Of a DNA stretch of 64,000 nucleotides, positions 38,088 to 47,407 are shown piece by piece. Origin of the DNA: Mycobacterium conspicuum (lineage in GTDB: Bacteria > Actinomycetota > Actinomycetes > Mycobacteriales > Mycobacteriaceae); assembly GCF_010730195.1 (NCBI RefSeq), contig NZ_AP022613.1, positions 4,650,001-4,714,000 on the forward strand, read 5' to 3'. The first letter of the stretch is position 1. Every line of letters starts with the position of its first letter. The notes under the pieces are model-generated. The model was not told where the DNA came from. It saw only the letters and a list, made by a program, of their open reading frames with translations, and did no database searches. Both the position numbers and the translations under genes were made by a program.

Positions 38088-39359
38088 ATGAACACCGACG
38101 ACCTGATCCTGGTGAGCATCGACGACCACGTCGTGGAGCCGCCCGACATGTTTCTGCGCCACGTGCCGGCCAAGTACAAGGACGAGGCGCCGATCGTCGT
38201 CACCGACGACAAGGGTGTCGACCAGTGGATGTATCAGGGCAGGCCGCAGGGCGTGAGCGGGTTGAATGCCGTGGTGTCGTGGCCCGCCGAGGAGTGGGGC
38301 CGCGACCCCGCCGGCTTCGCCGAGATGCGCCCCGGCGTCTACGACATCCACGAACGCGTCCGCGACATGAACCGCAACGGCATCCTGGCGTCGATGTGCT
38401 TCCCGACCTTCACCGGTTTCTCCGCCCGGCACCTCAACATGACGCGCGAAGACGTCACCCTGGTGATGGTGTCGGCGTACAACGACTGGCACATCGACGA
38501 GTGGGCGGGGTCCTATCCCGACCGGTTCATCCCGATCGCCATTCTGCCGACGTGGACTCCCGACGGCATGTGCGCCGAGATCCGCCGGGTCGCGGCCAAG
38601 GGCTGCCGGGCGGTCACCATGCCGGAACTGCCGCACCTGGAAGGGCTTCCGAGCTATCACGACGAGGAGTACTGGGGCCCGGTGTTTCGCACGCTGTCCG
38701 AGTGCAACGTGGTGATGTGTCTGCACATCGGCACCGGTTTCGGGGCGATCAGCATGGCGCCCAACGCGCCGATCGACAACATGATCATCCTGGCCACCCA
38801 GGTGTCGGCGATGTGTGCGCAGGATCTGCTGTGGGGCCCGGCGATGCGCAACTACCCCGACCTGAGGTTCGCGTTCTCCGAGGGCGGCATCGGTTGGATC
38901 CCGTTCTACCTGGATCGCAGCGACCGGCACTACACCAACCAGAAGTGGCTGCGCCGCGACTTCGGCTCTCAACTGCCGTCCGAGGTGTTCCGCGAGCACT
39001 CCCTGGCCTGCTACGTCACCGACAAGACGTCACTGAAGCTGCGCCACGAGATCGGCATCGACATCATCGCCTGGGAGTGCGACTACCCGCACTCCGACTG
39101 CTTCTGGCCCGATGCCCCCGAGCAGGTGCTCGCCGAACTGACCGCCGCCGGCGCCGACGACACCGACATCAACAAGATCACCTGGCAGAACGCCTGCAAC
39201 TTCTTCAGCTGGGACCCGTTCGCCCGCACACCCCGCGAGCAGGCCACGGTTAAAGCGTTGCGCGCCAAGGGATCCGACGTCGACGTGTCGATCCGCCCGC
39301 GCAAGGAGTGGGCGCGGCTCTACGAGCAAAAGCAGCTGGCAGGCCTGAAAACTACGTAA
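38088..39359 (+). CDS. Amidohydrolase family protein (amidohydrolase 2, TIM barrel)
   Basis: 423 residues. ISIDDHVVEP-type start (VSIDDHVVEPPDMF) with the DxH metal motif, then GCRAVTMPELPHLEGLPSYH, a second His in CLHIGTG, FAFSEGGIGWIPFYLDRSDRH and WECDYPHSDCFWPDAP with the catalytic Asp. The family includes aminocarboxymuconate-semialdehyde decarboxylases and related C-C or C-N hydrolases used in degradation of aromatic or lipid-derived acids; the substrate cannot be read here. Its start is 25 bp from the AraC gene. Ends 8 bp inside the convergent acyl-AMP ligase gene. Confidence 0.87.
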   Translation: MNTDDLILVSIDDHVVEPPDMFLRHVPAKYKDEAPIVVTDDKGVDQWMYQGRPQGVSGLNAVVSWPAEEWGRDPAGFAEMRPGVYDIHERVRDMNRNGILASMCFPTFTGFSARHLNMTREDVTLVMVSAYNDWHIDEWAGSYPDRFIPIAILPTWTPDGMCAEIRRVAAKGCRAVTMPELPHLEGLPSYHDEEYWGPVFRTLSECNVVMCLHIGTGFGAISMAPNAPIDNMIILATQVSAMCAQDLLWGPAMRNYPDLRFAFSEGGIGWIPFYLDRSDRHYTNQKWLRRDFGSQLPSEVFREHSLACYVTDKTSLKLRHEIGIDIIAWECDYPHSDCFWPDAPEQVLAELTAAGADDTDINKITWQNACNFFSWDPFARTPREQATVKALRAKGSDVDVSIRPRKEWARLYEQKQLAGLKTT

Positions 39360-40986
39360 CCAACGTCACCGAGTTCGCCCGGCGCAGCTTGCCCGACGGC
39401 GTCTTCGGGATGGTGCCCGGCCCGAGCACCACGACGTTGCGGGGCCGCACGTCGACCTCCTTGAGCACCTCGTGGGCCACCTGGTGCTCGATGCGCCGCA
39501 CCGCGGCGGGGTCCTCGAACGCGTTGGACTCGACGGCGACGGCGAAGGTCTCGCGCGAATGTCCGGCGTCGAGGCGCACCGCCACCGCGCAACCCGGGCG
39601 GACGCCGTCGACGCGGCCCGCCGCCCGCTCGATGTCGGTCGGGTAGATGTTGCGGCCGGCCATGATGATCACGTCCTTGACGCGGCCGCACACCACCACG
39701 TGACCCTCGTCGGTGAGGTAGCCGAGGTCGCCGGTGTCATACCAGCCGTGCTCGTCCTGGGCCGGGATGAAGCCGCCCATGGTGAGGTAGCCGGGCGTCA
39801 GCGACTCGCCGCGCAGCTCGATGACCCCGACGCCGCGCGGGGGCATCACGTTGCCCTGCTCGTCGATGACGCGCGCCTCGAGGTCCTTGAGCAGGGGCCC
39901 CAGCGTGGCCAGCCGGCGGGTGTTGCCCTTGGTGGCGGGCACTGCCCGGCGCAGGGCGGCCAGCAGGTCGGCGTCGACCTCGTCGACGACCAGCCCCGCG
40001 TTGCATTCCGAGAACGACACGGCCAGCGTGGTCTCGGCCATGCCGTAGGCCGGCAGGATCGCCGAGGACCGCAAGCCGAACGGCCGGCCCGCGTCCAGCA
40101 GATCCTCCACGTCGGCGGGTTCGACGGGCTCGGCGCCGGACAGCGCGAAACGCAGCGTGGACAGGTCGAAGTCGCCGGGCTTGGCGTTGCGGCGTAACCG
40201 CTTGGCCAGCAGCGCGTAGGCGAAGTTGGGCGCCGCGGTCATGGTGCCCTGGTATTTGTCGATGAGCTTGGCCCACAGCAGGGTGTCACGCAGGAAGTCC
40301 ATCGGCGTGACCTTGACCAGCTCGGCGCCGAAGTACATCGGGATCGTCAGGAAGCCGACCATGCCCATGTCGTGGAAGCAGGGCAGCCAGCTGACCATGA
40401 CGTCCTTGTGAATGTCGTACTGGGCGCCGATGAACATCGCCTCGGCGTTGGAGTAGATGTTGCGGTGGGTGATCTGGACGGCCTTGGGCGAGCCGGTGGA
40501 CCCGGACGTCAGCTGCATCAGCGCCAGGTCGTCCTCGCCGACCTCGATGGGGTCGATCGGCTCCGACGCCAGCAGGTCGGCAACGGTCAGGACGGTGATG
40601 CCCTTCTCCTGCAGGACCGGGATGGCCACCAGGAAGGGCTCGGAGACGATCACCGCCTTGGCCTCGATCATGCCGATGACGTTCATGGTGTCCTCGGCCC
40701 ACACGACCAGGTCGGTGCGCGGGGTGGGCTGGTGCAGCATGGTCAGGCTGGCGCCGCGCATCCACAGCCCCTGGGCCGTCGGGGCGATCTCCACCGGGAA
40801 ACCGGCCAGGACGCCGATGGCGTCGCCGAGGCCGATGCCCGCGGCGGCCAGGCCACCGGCGATGCGCCGGGCGCGCTCGTGCACCTCGCCCCAGGTGTGG
40901 CGGACGGGTTCGTGGGGTTCACCAGTGACCATGCCCGTCGTCGCGATCCGGGCATTATGGAACATCTTCTCGGTAAACCTGCTCAC
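39352..40986 (-). CDS. pks16: Acyl-AMP ligase, Pks16/Rv1013-like
   Basis: 544 residues from GTG 40986 (VSRFTEKMFHNARIATTGM), the length of Rv1013; GAGG lies just upstream. ANL-superfamily motifs: P-loop LTSGSTGSPKAVQITHRN, YGMAETTLAVSF, GWYDTGDLGYL and GKLRRANSVTL. Named pks16 historically, though it has no polyketide synthase domain; it resembles fatty-acyl-AMP ligases (FadD type) that adenylate fatty acids for transfer to an acyl carrier. No partner synthase is adjacent. Confidence 0.93.
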   Translation of the reverse strand: MSRFTEKMFHNARIATTGMVTGEPHEPVRHTWGEVHERARRIAGGLAAAGIGLGDAIGVLAGFPVEIAPTAQGLWMRGASLTMLHQPTPRTDLVVWAEDTMNVIGMIEAKAVIVSEPFLVAIPVLQEKGITVLTVADLLASEPIDPIEVGEDDLALMQLTSGSTGSPKAVQITHRNIYSNAEAMFIGAQYDIHKDVMVSWLPCFHDMGMVGFLTIPMYFGAELVKVTPMDFLRDTLLWAKLIDKYQGTMTAAPNFAYALLAKRLRRNAKPGDFDLSTLRFALSGAEPVEPADVEDLLDAGRPFGLRSSAILPAYGMAETTLAVSFSECNAGLVVDEVDADLLAALRRAVPATKGNTRRLATLGPLLKDLEARVIDEQGNVMPPRGVGVIELRGESLTPGYLTMGGFIPAQDEHGWYDTGDLGYLTDEGHVVVCGRVKDVIIMAGRNIYPTDIERAAGRVDGVRPGCAVAVRLDAGHSRETFAVAVESNAFEDPAAVRRIEHQVAHEVLKEVDVRPRNVVVLGPGTIPKTPSGKLRRANSVTLVT

Positions 40987-41276
40987 AAAACCTCCTCGGT
41001 TGCGGCGCTTACCCCAAGAGCCCGGGATTTCATGTTCCGCCCGCCGGGCCTGACTTCGCAGCAGGCGCGCGAGCACAGTTGAGCTGCAATTAGGTCTCGG
41101 TAACGCCTACATGACCGACGAAGCGGCCGTCCACCGGGGCGCCCGGTGGACGGTGATATCGCATGGCCTTGCTCACAGGTACTCGTCACCGCCGAACATC
41201 TTAAGCTCCTCTTAAGTAACTGTCCAAACTCTCACGCCGAGTTTGAGGGACATGTCACTTTGGTCGCCCAAGGCCC
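40987..41276. other. Intergenic region between the pks16 start and the ispE stop
   Basis: 290 bp. It must contain the pks16 promoter; I see no repeat, terminator or gene with recognisable content. Confidence 0.4.
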
Positions 41277-42230
41277 TCAGGCCTCCGTCATGGGCGCGGG
41301 CACCACGCGGGCACCGGGCACCGGGCCGGTGACCACCCGCACGGTGCGGCACACGCCCGCCCCCGACAGCTGCGCGCAGACGTCGGTGGCCGAGGCCTCC
41401 GAGGCGCACAGGAAGGCGCACGTCGGGCCCGAGCCCGACACGATGCCGGCCAAGGCCCCCGCCTCACCCCCGGCGCGCAGGGCGCGCCGCAACGCCGGGT
41501 CCAGGCTGACCGCGGCCGCTTGCATCTCATTACCCAGCAGCGGCGCCAGCTGCTCCGGGTCGCCCGCGGCCAGTGCCGCCAGCACCGGCCCGGGCTCGTC
41601 GAGCCGCGGCGGATCCCCGACCTTGCGGAGCCGGTCCAGCTCGGCGAACACCTTCGGCGTGGCCAGGCCGCCGTGGGCGAACGCCAGCACCCAGTGAAAA
41701 ACGTTGCGGGACAACACCGTAGCCAGTTCCTCGCCGCGACCGGTGCCCAGCGCGGTGCCACCGTGCAAGGCGAACGGCACATCGCTGCCCAGTTTCGCGG
41801 CGAGCATGCGCAGATCGCGGCGCGGCAAGGACAGCTCCCACAGCGAGTTCATCGCAACCAGTACCGCGGCCGCGTCGGCGCTGCCGCCCGCCATTCCGCC
41901 CGCCACCGGAATGGATTTGTCGATCATGATCGAAACATCGGGTGCCCGACCCACGTGTTCGGCCAGCCGCTCGGCCGCCTGCCAGGCGAGGTTGCGTTCG
42001 TCGGTGGGCAACTCGTCGGCCCCCTCGCCGACCACTTCGAGCGACAGCACGTCGGCATTGCGCACCGTGACCTCGTCGAGCAGGGAGACGGCCTGAAACA
42101 CGGTTGTCAGCTCGTGATAGCCGTCCTCGCGGCGGTCGCCGACGGCCAGGTACAGGTTGACCTTTCCGGGCACCCGCACGGTGACCGACCCGGTGGGCAC
42201 CCATAACTCGGCGGTGTTGCCATCAGACAC
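41277..42230 (-). CDS. ispE: 4-diphosphocytidyl-2-C-methyl-D-erythritol kinase (IspE)
   Basis: 317 residues. GHMP kinase: VRVPGKVNLYLAVGDRREDG start, IDKSIPVAGGMAGGSADAAA as the ATP loop, and SGSGPTCAFL near the C-terminus. It catalyses phosphorylation of CDP-ME in the MEP pathway to isoprenoids, here feeding decaprenyl phosphate and menaquinone. It lies 9 bp after ksgA in the rpfB-ksgA-ispE run. Confidence 0.97.
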   Translation of the reverse strand: MSDGNTAELWVPTGSVTVRVPGKVNLYLAVGDRREDGYHELTTVFQAVSLLDEVTVRNADVLSLEVVGEGADELPTDERNLAWQAAERLAEHVGRAPDVSIMIDKSIPVAGGMAGGSADAAAVLVAMNSLWELSLPRRDLRMLAAKLGSDVPFALHGGTALGTGRGEELATVLSRNVFHWVLAFAHGGLATPKVFAELDRLRKVGDPPRLDEPGPVLAALAAGDPEQLAPLLGNEMQAAAVSLDPALRRALRAGGEAGALAGIVSGSGPTCAFLCASEASATDVCAQLSGAGVCRTVRVVTGPVPGARVVPAPMTEA

Positions 42231-42239
42231 CGCAGCAGA

Positions 42240-43178
42240 TTAGCTCGCCGGAGCGGGCTCCGGCGCCGCGCCCTGGCCGGCGTCGCGAGCACCGGAACGA
42301 CGCAACAACCGGACAAAGTCGTCGATGCTCAGCGTCTCGCCGCGACGCGCGGGATCGATGCTGGCGGCCAGCAACCGGTTCGCCGACTCATTGCCCGAGC
42401 CCGCCCACTCGGCGAACGCGTTGCGAGATGTCTTGCGCCGCTGGGCGAATGCGATGTCCACCAGTTCGAACACCTGCTTACGGAAGGTTTCGTCGGTGGG
42501 CTCGACGGGCCAGGGCGACGTCGCGTAGCGATCGATGCGCACCAGCCCGGAATACACGCGTGGGATCGGCCAGAAGACGGTCGGCGGCACCATGCCGCAG
42601 CGGCGCACCCGGCCGAAGAAGCGCACCTTGACGCTGGGCACGCCGTACTCCTTGCCGCCCGGCTCGGCGGCAAGCCGTTCGGCGACCTCGGCCTGCACCA
42701 TCACCGTCAAGGTCTGGATCGACGGAAATTCGGCCAGCACGTGCAGCAGCGCCGGGACCGCGACGTTGTACGGCAGGTTGGCGACCAACGCCGTGGGCGC
42801 CGTTTCCAGGTCGGCGCGGCGCAGCGACAACACGTCGCGATTGAGCACCGTCAGCCGGTGGATCTCGCGGTGCGAGTGCTCCGCGACGGTCTGCGGCAGC
42901 CGATCGGCCAGCACCGGGTCGATTTCCACGGCGGTGACGGCGGCGCCGCGGTCCAGCAACGCCAGGGTCAGCGACCCCAGGCCGGGCCCCACCTCAACTA
43001 CGGCGTCAGACCGGCCGACCCCGGAGATCGAGACCACGCGTCGCACGGTGTTGGCGTCGTGGACGAAGTTCTGCCCCAGCGATTTGCGGGGCCGCAAGTC
43101 GAGTTCTTTGGCCAGTCGTCTGATCTCGGTGCGCCCGAGCAGCCGAATGGTCAGCGGGCACCAGCTCGCCCGCTGCAC
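42240..43178 (-). CDS. ksgA: 16S rRNA dimethyladenosine transferase KsgA (RsmA)
   Basis: 312 residues from GTG 43178, overlapping the rpfB 3' end by 28 bp; a much longer open frame continues antisense-like over rpfB and is rejected. SAM-binding VVEVGPGLGSLTLALLDRG, ITAVEIDP-type AVTAVEIDPVLADRL, catalytic NLPYN (NLPYNVAVPALL), and AFAQRRKTSRNAF. It dimethylates two adenines of helix 45, a late step of 30S maturation. The start is uncertain, since downstream candidates exist near LTIRLLGRTEI. Confidence 0.94.
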   Translation of the reverse strand: MQRASWCPLTIRLLGRTEIRRLAKELDLRPRKSLGQNFVHDANTVRRVVSISGVGRSDAVVEVGPGLGSLTLALLDRGAAVTAVEIDPVLADRLPQTVAEHSHREIHRLTVLNRDVLSLRRADLETAPTALVANLPYNVAVPALLHVLAEFPSIQTLTVMVQAEVAERLAAEPGGKEYGVPSVKVRFFGRVRRCGMVPPTVFWPIPRVYSGLVRIDRYATSPWPVEPTDETFRKQVFELVDIAFAQRRKTSRNAFAEWAGSGNESANRLLAASIDPARRGETLSIDDFVRLLRRSGARDAGQGAAPEPAPAS

Positions 43179-44278
43179 ACCGGCCACGCACCCCACCCCT
43201 GGCGCGCGCGTGTCACCTCGGCAATCGCGATCTGCTCTTCGCGGGTCGCGAGGTCGGCCCGGGGCGCATAGCGCCCTCCGCCGTTGGCCAGCCAGGTGCC
43301 GAAGTCGAACTGCACGCCGCCGTAGAACCCGTTGCCGGTGTTGATCGCCCAGTTTCCGCCGGACTCGCAGCTCGCGACGGCGTCCCAGATCGCGCCGTTG
43401 CCCACGTCGGGCACCTCGGTGCCCGGTTTGGTGCCCACCCGAACCACCGCGTCGCGGGCCGGTGTGATGACGGTGTTGGCGACGGGCAACCGACCCGTTT
43501 CGACACCGTTGACCTTGGCCACCGCGAACGTCACGTCCTGCTCGCCCGGGGTGCCCGGGTCCTCGACGATGTGCCGGCTCATGTTCATGTCCGGGTCCTC
43601 GATGCGGCGGTTGGTCGGGGGCAGCGGCATCCGCTGGGTGACCCGCTCGATGCGGTTCCGGGTCACCTGGACCTGCATCCCGTCGACGATCGGTGCTGCC
43701 GCGCCGGGCACGGCCTGGTCGCCGTCGAGCAGCGGAGCCCCGGCGGCGTTGAGCAGGCCCGCGACGTTGGGCGCCGCCAGGTGCACCGTACGCACCGCGC
43801 CGCCGTCGTTGATCTGCACCGTCTTGGCGCTCACCACCGGCAGCGCCATCCCGGCCAGCGGAACGCGGCTGCCGCGATTGGCGGCCGCGGGCGCGGTATC
43901 GGTCATCGCGAGCTGGGCCAACGCCTCGTCCACGGTGGAAGCGGTGGTCCACACCTGCTTGGCGCCCTGACCGTCCAGCGAGATCTGCAAGGGGCGGCTG
44001 CGGCGCAGCACCACGCTCTCGCCGTCGTGCACCGCCACGTCACCGGCCGGATACAGGTCGTCCCGCTCGGTGACGGCGAACCCGTTCTCCTTGACGACGT
44101 CGATCACCCGCGACTTCATCGTCTTGACCCGCAGCGCGGTGCCATCGACATTCAAATTGACCGTCTTGGACACCGATATCGCATAACCACCGGCGAACGC
44201 CAGAACCACGAGCAGCCCCGCGACGACAAGCCGCAACGCGGGCGACGGGTCTTGCTGAAGCTTTGTCAGAACATTCAC
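43151..44278 (-). CDS. rpfB: Resuscitation-promoting factor RpfB
   Basis: 375 residues from GTG 44278 (VNVLTKLQQDPSPALRLVV); GTG 44296 is an alternative. N-terminal hydrophobic anchor, three DUF348 repeats (TVNLNVDGTALRVKTMKSRV, LQISLDGQGAKQVWTTASTV, TVQINDGGAVRTVHLAAPNV), a G5 domain (VTQRMPLP to VRVGTK), and the Rpf transglycosylase domain (IWDAVASCESGGNWAINTGN with catalytic Glu, FYGGVQFDFGTWLANGG). Cleaves peptidoglycan with RipA and stimulates growth of dormant cells. Its leader carries a hairpin. Confidence 0.96.
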   Translation of the reverse strand: MNVLTKLQQDPSPALRLVVAGLLVVLAFAGGYAISVSKTVNLNVDGTALRVKTMKSRVIDVVKENGFAVTERDDLYPAGDVAVHDGESVVLRRSRPLQISLDGQGAKQVWTTASTVDEALAQLAMTDTAPAAANRGSRVPLAGMALPVVSAKTVQINDGGAVRTVHLAAPNVAGLLNAAGAPLLDGDQAVPGAAAPIVDGMQVQVTRNRIERVTQRMPLPPTNRRIEDPDMNMSRHIVEDPGTPGEQDVTFAVAKVNGVETGRLPVANTVITPARDAVVRVGTKPGTEVPDVGNGAIWDAVASCESGGNWAINTGNGFYGGVQFDFGTWLANGGGRYAPRADLATREEQIAIAEVTRARQGWGAWPVCSGRAGAR

Positions 44279-44296
44279 GGCGCGACAACCCGGCAC

Positions 44297-44469
44297 TCAG
44301 TAAGCAACTTCAACTTCAACGACCTATTCAGCTCAAACGACAAATCAAATTGACAAAGACTTGCTAAGGGCCATGCGGCCCAACCGTTCGATCACAAGAC
44401 GGTAACGAACCGGTCAACATACGGCAACTCTGCCGCGGCGGGTGTCGAGAAAATCACACAGCGCCGGAT
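44297..44469 (-). promoter_or_regulatory. rpfB leader with hairpin (candidate RNA switch)
   Basis: The 173-bp gap between tatD and rpfB holds TTGACC-like promoter sequence near 44415 (minus strand) and a GGGCC-GCAT-GGCCC hairpin at 44368-44381 followed on the minus strand by a T-rich stretch. The M. tuberculosis rpfB-ksgA-ispE operon is reported to be controlled by an RNA switch with an intrinsic terminator in this leader. That this hairpin is the equivalent is inference from position. Confidence 0.45.
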
Positions 44470-45315
44470 TTAGCCCGGTCCTAATCCGTACACCTGGCGA
44501 GCATTGCTCGTGGTGCTCCGGGCCAATTCCTCGGGCGAGACTACCAGCAATTCAGCGACGGCCCGCACGGTGTAGGGCAGGCAGTACGGCTCGTTCGCCA
44601 TGCCGCGATAGGGATGCGGGGTCAAAAAAGGTGCGTCAGTTTCCACCAGAAGCTGCTCGATTGGTATCAGCGGAACGGCCTCGCGCAAGGCGTGCGCGTT
44701 ACGGAAGCTGGCCGTCCCGGACAGGCTGAGAAACCACCCGGCGTCGATGCAACGGCGGGCCATCGCGCTGTCGGAGGAAAAGCAGTGAAAAATCACCGTG
44801 TCGGGCGCTCCCTCGGCGCGCAGCACGTCGAGCACCTCGGCGTCGGCCTCGCGGTTGTGGATCATCAACGGCTTGCCGACCCGCTTGGCCAGGTCGATGT
44901 GCCAGGCGAACGCCTCGCGCTGCACGTCGGGCTCGGCGCAGCCGTCGAGGCGGCCGGGCCAGTACAGGTCCATGCCGGTCTCGCCGACGGCCACCACCCT
45001 CGGATGGGCCGCCAGTTCCTCGATCTCCGCGCGGGCGGGGGCTGTGAGCGCGCCCGCGCGGGTCGGATGCAACGCCACGGCCGCGTACACCCGCCGATCC
45101 CATTCGGCGGCGCGGGTGACCCAGCGCGCCGAGTTCAGATCGTCGGCGATGGTGACCGCCGCGCCCACACCGACCGCCTCGGCGCGATCGAGGATCGCGG
45201 CGACGTCGTCGGCGTCCCTGGCACCGCACGCATCGAGGTGGGTGTGGGCGTCGATCAAGGGCGCCAGCGGCTCCGGCGCGGGCGGGGCTTCTCGTCGGTT
45301 GGAGCTCACGCGCAC
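44470..45315 (-). CDS. tatD: TatD-family metal-dependent DNase
   Basis: 281 residues from GTG 45315; GTG 45309 is equally possible. TIM-barrel hydrolase with metal motifs DAHTHLD, VGETGMDLYW, MIHNREADAEVLDVL, FHCFSSD and LVETDAPFLTPHPYRG. Expected 3'-5' DNase in repair and quality control; it does not take part in Tat export despite the name. Upstream of rpfB in the same direction and divergent from metS (19 bp). Confidence 0.94.
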   Translation of the reverse strand: MRVSSNRREAPPAPEPLAPLIDAHTHLDACGARDADDVAAILDRAEAVGVGAAVTIADDLNSARWVTRAAEWDRRVYAAVALHPTRAGALTAPARAEIEELAAHPRVVAVGETGMDLYWPGRLDGCAEPDVQREAFAWHIDLAKRVGKPLMIHNREADAEVLDVLRAEGAPDTVIFHCFSSDSAMARRCIDAGWFLSLSGTASFRNAHALREAVPLIPIEQLLVETDAPFLTPHPYRGMANEPYCLPYTVRAVAELLVVSPEELARSTTSNARQVYGLGPG

Positions 45316-45334
45316 ACAATAAAGTGGTCTCTCG

Positions 45335-46891
45335 ATGAAGCCCTACTACGTCACCACCGCGATCACGTACCCGAATGGGGACCCGCACGTCGGGCACGCC
45401 TACGAGTACATCGCCACCGACGCGATCGCCCGGTTCAAGCGGCTCGACGGCTTCGACGTCCGCTTCCTGACGGGCACCGACGAACACGGCCTCAAGATGG
45501 TCGAGACGGCGGCAGCCGAAGGCATCCCGACCGCCGAGCTGGCTCGGCGCAATTCGGATGTGTTTCAGCGGCTGCAGGAGAAGCTGAACATCTCCTTCGA
45601 CCGGTTCATCCGGACCACCGACGCCGACCATCACGAGGCGTCCAAGGACATCTGGCGGCGGATGTCCGACGCCGGCGATATTTACCTCGACTCCTACTCC
45701 GGCTGGTACTCGGTGCGCGACGAGCGGTTTTTCGTCGAATCCGAGACCGCGATGGTGGACGGGACCCGGATCGCCGTCGAGACGGGCACCCCGGTGACCT
45801 GGACCGAGGAGCAGACCTACTTCTTCCGGCTGTCGGCGTATGCCGACAAGCTGCTCGCCCACTACGAGGCCAACCCGGATTTCATCGCTCCCGAGGTGCG
45901 GCGCAACGAGGTCGTCAGCTTCGTCTCGGGCGGCCTGCGCGACCTGTCCATCTCGCGCACCTCGTTCGACTGGGGCGTGCAGGTTCCCGAGCATCCCGAT
46001 CACGTCATGTACGTCTGGGTCGATGCGCTGACGAACTATCTGACCGGGGTCGGCTACCCCGACACCGAGTCGGAGTTGTTCCGCCGCTACTGGCCCGCGG
46101 ATCTGCACATGATCGGCAAGGACATCATCCGGTTCCACGCCGTGTACTGGCCCGCGTTTCTGATGTCGGCCGGAATCGAGTTGCCGCGAAGGGTTTTCGC
46201 GCACGGCTTCCTGCTCAACCGCGGTGAGAAGATGAGCAAGTCGGTCGGCAACGTCGTCGAGCCGGTCACCCTGATCGACACGTTCGGCGTCGATCAGTTG
46301 CGTTACTTCCTGCTCCGCGAGGTGCCGTTCGGCCAGGATGGCAGCTACAGCGAGGACGCCATCATCACGCGGATCAACGCCGACCTGGCCAACGAGCTCG
46401 GCAACCTCGCCCAACGGTCGCTGTCGATGGTGGCCAAGAACTTGGGCGGGACGGTACCCGAACCCGGCGAGTTCAGCACCGCCGACGCCGAGCTGCTCGC
46501 GACCGCGGACGGCTTGTTGGCGCGGGTGCGCGACAGTTTCGACGCGCAGGCGATGCACCTGGCGCTGGAGGCGATCTGGTTGATGCTCGGCGATGCCAAC
46601 CGGTACTTCTCGGCCGAGCAGCCGTGGGTCCTGCATAAGAGCGAAGCCGAGTCGGACCAGGTGCGGTTTCGCACCGTGCTGTACATCACCTGTGAGGTCG
46701 TCCGCATCGCGGCGCTGCTGGTGCAGCCCGTCATGCCCGAGTCGGCCGGCAAGCTGCTGGATTTGCTGGGCCAGGCCGAAGACCGGCGGGCGTTCGCAGC
46801 CATCGGCGCGCGGTTGGTTCCGGGCACCGCGCTGCCCGCACCCACCGGCGTGTTTCCCCGCTACCAGCCACCCGCGACTCAACAGAAGTGA
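45335..46891 (+). CDS. metS: Methionyl-tRNA synthetase
   Basis: 518 residues (519 in M. tuberculosis). Class I synthetase: HIGH-type motif PNGDPHVGHAYEYIATD, KMSKSVGNVVEPV loop, and a helical anticodon domain with WVLHKSEAESDQ. No four-Cys zinc knuckle is visible in the connective region, as expected for the short actinobacterial MetRS form. Charges initiator and elongator tRNA-Met. Shares a 19-bp divergent region with tatD. Confidence 0.97.
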   Translation: MKPYYVTTAITYPNGDPHVGHAYEYIATDAIARFKRLDGFDVRFLTGTDEHGLKMVETAAAEGIPTAELARRNSDVFQRLQEKLNISFDRFIRTTDADHHEASKDIWRRMSDAGDIYLDSYSGWYSVRDERFFVESETAMVDGTRIAVETGTPVTWTEEQTYFFRLSAYADKLLAHYEANPDFIAPEVRRNEVVSFVSGGLRDLSISRTSFDWGVQVPEHPDHVMYVWVDALTNYLTGVGYPDTESELFRRYWPADLHMIGKDIIRFHAVYWPAFLMSAGIELPRRVFAHGFLLNRGEKMSKSVGNVVEPVTLIDTFGVDQLRYFLLREVPFGQDGSYSEDAIITRINADLANELGNLAQRSLSMVAKNLGGTVPEPGEFSTADAELLATADGLLARVRDSFDAQAMHLALEAIWLMLGDANRYFSAEQPWVLHKSEAESDQVRFRTVLYITCEVVRIAALLVQPVMPESAGKLLDLLGQAEDRRAFAAIGARLVPGTALPAPTGVFPRYQPPATQQK

Positions 46892-46964
46892 GCGCGGATC
46901 CAGTGCCCGCGACCAGCGGTCATGCGGACCTCCATCCCAAAAAGCGTCCGGGGCACCCTGTGAG

Positions 46965-47384
46965 ATGAGCCATAATCGGCTCGTGGAGCGACGACGAAAC
47001 CGGGAACACAGCCAATCGCCGATGACCACATTGAAGCAGTTACCGGCCCTGGTGGTGCTGGAGCGCATTCCCGTGCCCGTCCTCGCGATCGGACGTGACG
47101 GCAGCATCTTGTTCACCAACACCGCATTCGCCCAGATGGTGGGCTTCGAGCCGGACGAGGTCCTGACCCTGCGGTTTCACGAACTCTTCCATGACGCCCC
47201 CGCCTCGGAATCGCTCCTCTCGGTCGTCCACGCGCTGGCCAACATGGTCGTCCGGTTGACCCATAAGGACGGCTCGGTGGTGCGCGCGCTGATGAGCAGG
47301 TCGGCGGTGCTGCGGGCGGACGACCAATTTGCCCTGGCGGCCTTCCAGGATCTGACCGAACAGCTCTGGGAAGAGGAGCGCTAG
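46965..47384 (+). CDS. Small PAS-domain protein
   Basis: 139 residues from ATG 46965; ATG 47022 would give 120 and begins directly at MTTLKQLPALVVLERIP. The PAS fold is readable: PVPVLAIGRDGSILFTNTAF, AQMVGFEPDEVLTLRFHELF, RLTHKDGSVVRALMSRSAV, ADDQFALAAFQDLTEQ. There is no effector domain, so it would sense and act through partners. Followed after 23 bp by the convergent TetR gene; the metS stop is 73 bp upstream. Cognate partner unknown. Confidence 0.8.
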   Translation: MSHNRLVERRRNREHSQSPMTTLKQLPALVVLERIPVPVLAIGRDGSILFTNTAFAQMVGFEPDEVLTLRFHELFHDAPASESLLSVVHALANMVVRLTHKDGSVVRALMSRSAVLRADDQFALAAFQDLTEQLWEEER

Positions 47385-47407
47385 CCCGGTTGGCTTTGGG
47401 TCGCCGG

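Noticed and set aside
44699..47122. 807-codon minus-strand open frame across tatD and metS
   Set aside because: No recognisable protein features; overlaps two conserved genes in other frames.
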